Shown here: positions 39,780 through 41,490 of the stretch, one piece after another | Position numbering within the stretch: position 1 is the first letter of the stretch | Layout of the letters: each line of letters starts with the position of its first letter | Assembly: GCA_029006755.1 (NCBI GenBank) | Contig: JAQXGO010000023.1 | Coordinates: forward strand, 1 to 41,490 | DNA: 41,490 nt | DNA from: Clostridia bacterium | GTDB taxonomy: Bacteria; Bacillota; Clostridia; UMGS1883; UMGS1540 | Direction: 5' to 3' | Position numbers and translations under genes: made by a program | Notes under the pieces: generated by a model | Databases searched by the model: none | The model's input: only the letters and a program-made list of their open reading frames with translations | Told to the model about the DNA's origin: nothing

Positions 39780-39808
39780 CATAGCAAAAGATTTTTTGCT
39801 ATGGCTCC
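39775..39808 (-). terminator. Terminator downstream of yqeK, abutting the repeat array
   Basis: Perfect 15-bp stem GGAGCCATAGCAAAA-GATT-TTTTGCTATGGCTCC, then minus-strand TTTT. Confidence 0.85.
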
Positions 39809-39823
39809 TTAAAAATGCAAAAT

Positions 39824-40408
39824 TTACTTTTCTGCTGCCAGTTTTCTTTTTTCCATCACCAGAAAATTCCGAGCGGCAACCGTATCGCAATCCAAAACCG
39901 AACCTTTTCCCAGCACATGCGTAATCGTGGAATTAATGCATTGAATCAGTGCTGCATCCAGATCCCGCATGGCAAGATCGCGCAGCTCTTGCAGCCTTGG
40001 AATCTGTCGGCTTGGCTCAATCATATCGGACAGATAAATGATTTTGGTTAAAAGTGGCATGTCCTCATGCCCCGTCGTATGGTAATAAATTGCTTGCAGA
40101 ACATCTTCGTCTGTAACATTAAACTGCGTTTTTGCTATATACGCGCCTAAGTAGGGATGGATCAGCCCGCGCTCAATCAAACAAATGGGTTTTAATTCTA
40201 TACCGGCCTCCCGGCACATGGCAACCGCCGTATCTTTCGGAATGTTTTTAGCGCAATCATGCAAAAGCCCGGCCACCCTTGCCTTTTCCTGATCTGCAGC
40301 ATATTGTTTGGCAAGCATTTCTGCTGTATCCCGCACGCCGATACAATGTATAAACCTTTTTTCGTCCACCATCGTATGGAGTTTTTCTTCCATTTGCTGT
40401 TCTGTCAT
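39824..40408 (-). CDS. yqeK: HD domain protein YqeK (diadenosine tetraphosphatase family)
   Basis: KRFIHCIGVRDTAEMLAKQYAADQEKARVAGLLHDCAKNIP..HPYLGAYIAKTQFNVTDEDVLQAIYYHTTGHEDMPLLTKIIYLSDMIEPSR. Confidence 0.94.
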   Translation of the reverse strand: MTEQQMEEKLHTMVDEKRFIHCIGVRDTAEMLAKQYAADQEKARVAGLLHDCAKNIPKDTAVAMCREAGIELKPICLIERGLIHPYLGAYIAKTQFNVTDEDVLQAIYYHTTGHEDMPLLTKIIYLSDMIEPSRQIPRLQELRDLAMRDLDAALIQCINSTITHVLGKGSVLDCDTVAARNFLVMEKRKLAAEK

Positions 40409-40429
40409 TGGTATTCTCCCTCATTTTCC

Positions 40430-40987
40430 TTATTGATATAATCTGTGGTTTTCAATGTAGGCCGCTACCTTTTTCGGCACCAATTGATCAATGGCCTTTC
40501 TGTCGGCAAGAAACCTACGCACGGTCGTGGAAGAAATATCCACTGCCGGCACATGCACATAGACAGCATCCTCCGGCGGCGGTGTATTCTCTCTTGTGAC
40601 TACAGCAAACTCTGCCACCTGTCGGATGCGTTCCGGATTTTTCCATGTATGCAATAAATTATACGCCTCATCGCCAATTAAAAAGTATAGCTTGGCCGCA
40701 GGATACACGGCAGCAAAATGCTCCGCCGTACGATAGGAATAACTGATGCCCTGCTGCAACAGCTCATACTCTGACATTGCATACCGCGCCTCGCCGTCTA
40801 TGGCAAGCCGAAGCATTTTTGCCCGATGTTCCCCCGCCACATGGCAACCGGCCTTATGCGGCGGCACACGTGCCGGAATAAAAATAACACGATCGAGGGA
40901 GAGCGCTTCTATTGCGCATTGTGCCGCATAAAGATGTCCGTTATGAACCGGATCAAACATCCCTCCAAATAAAGCAATTCGCTCCAT
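40430..40987 (-). CDS. nadD: Nicotinate-nucleotide adenylyltransferase
   Basis: MERIALFGGMFDPVHNGHLYAAQCAIEALSLDRVIFIPARVPPHK..YFLIGDEAYNLLHTWKNPERI..DISSTTVRRFL. Confidence 0.96.
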   Translation of the reverse strand: MERIALFGGMFDPVHNGHLYAAQCAIEALSLDRVIFIPARVPPHKAGCHVAGEHRAKMLRLAIDGEARYAMSEYELLQQGISYSYRTAEHFAAVYPAAKLYFLIGDEAYNLLHTWKNPERIRQVAEFAVVTRENTPPPEDAVYVHVPAVDISSTTVRRFLADRKAIDQLVPKKVAAYIENHRLYQ

Positions 40988-40995
40988 CTTCTCAC

Positions 40996-41490
40996 CTAAT
41001 CTACGAAATCAAATTCCATTTCACCAAACAGAACTGTATCACCTTCGCCTGCACCGGCTTCCCTTAATGCCTCAATAATCCCCCGTGCCTTAATGGCTCG
41101 CTGGAAGTAGCGAATCGAGTCATCATCTCCAAAGTTTATGCCGCGCAAAAGCTTATCCACATATGGCCCTTCCACCTCATAGAGTCCGTCATGCTGCACA
41201 ATGGAAAAGGCCGTTTCGTCCATTTCCTCTTCCTCCATGTATTCAGCCTCATATATCGGCATCGGCGGCAGCATATCGAGCATACTCGCCACGTGATTCA
41301 TAAGCGCGTCCACACCGGCGCCGGTTGCCGCGCTAATGGGGAAATACGCAAATCCTTGTTCCTGCATATACGCTTCAAATGCCGATGTATCTTCCGCCAT
41401 ATCCGTTTTATTTCCTGCAACCACCTGCGGCCGCTGGCTCAGTGCCGGATTATATAACGCCAGTTCACGGCGAATGGCTTCAAAATCTTC
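40996..41490 (-). CDS. obg: GTPase Obg, C-terminal part (5' end beyond window)
   Basis: VVAGNKTDMAEDTSAF (NKxD), G5-like PISAATGAG; Obg C-terminal domain YEVEGPYVDKLLRGINFGDDDSIRYFQRAIKARGIIEALREAGAGEGDTVLFGEMEFDF. Frame remains open to the window edge. Confidence 0.93.
   Translation of the reverse strand, partial: EDFEAIRRELALYNPALSQRPQVVAGNKTDMAEDTSAFEAYMQEQGFAYFPISAATGAGVDALMNHVASMLDMLPPMPIYEAEYMEEEEMDETAFSIVQHDGLYEVEGPYVDKLLRGINFGDDDSIRYFQRAIKARGIIEALREAGAGEGDTVLFGEMEFDFVD

Noticed and set aside
39457-39924. 155-aa ORF spanning repeat copies 2-3 and antisense yqeK
   Set aside because: Open because of repeat periodicity; crosses unit junctions and the terminator, with no ribosome binding site. 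Treated as repeat-derived.

Overview
Chromosomal segment that looks like a Firmicutes/Clostridia genome: SD-led genes, frequent TTG/GTG starts, sigma-A type promoters and short intergenic gaps. It is mostly housekeeping: uvrB (partial), rapZ, murB, ROK glucokinase, hprK, proA, proB, tsaE, fhs, an ACT/PFL pair, acyl-CoA synthetase, comEC, htrA, purA, a two-component system, split chromate transporter, guaB, ymdB, a PHP protein, yqeK, nadD and obg (partial). No CRISPR array, rRNA, tRNA, prophage or transposase was found. The signals that ordinary annotation does not explain are: (1) a ~240-bp structured element in three tandem copies (39.05-39.81 kb). It has imperfect terminal inverted repeats and a repeated 28-codon micro-ORF, and an internally deleted relative lies at 32.32-32.43 kb on the edge of a decayed oxalate decarboxylase gene. 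At both loci the element abuts nearly the same terminator hairpin. (2) A 10-bp perfect palindrome spanning both -35 boxes of a divergent promoter between an acyl-CoA synthetase and a DUF1836 gene. (3) Two convergent gene pairs with 0 and 2 bp between stop codons, whose terminator hairpins lie inside the opposing coding sequence. (4) A uvrB gene with an in-frame amber codon and a shift in codon usage. (5) A three-gene envelope module (acetylesterase, duplicated-domain secreted protein, LtaS-like sulfatase) between rapZ and uvrB. All calls are from reading the sequence and supplied ORFs; no database search was run.
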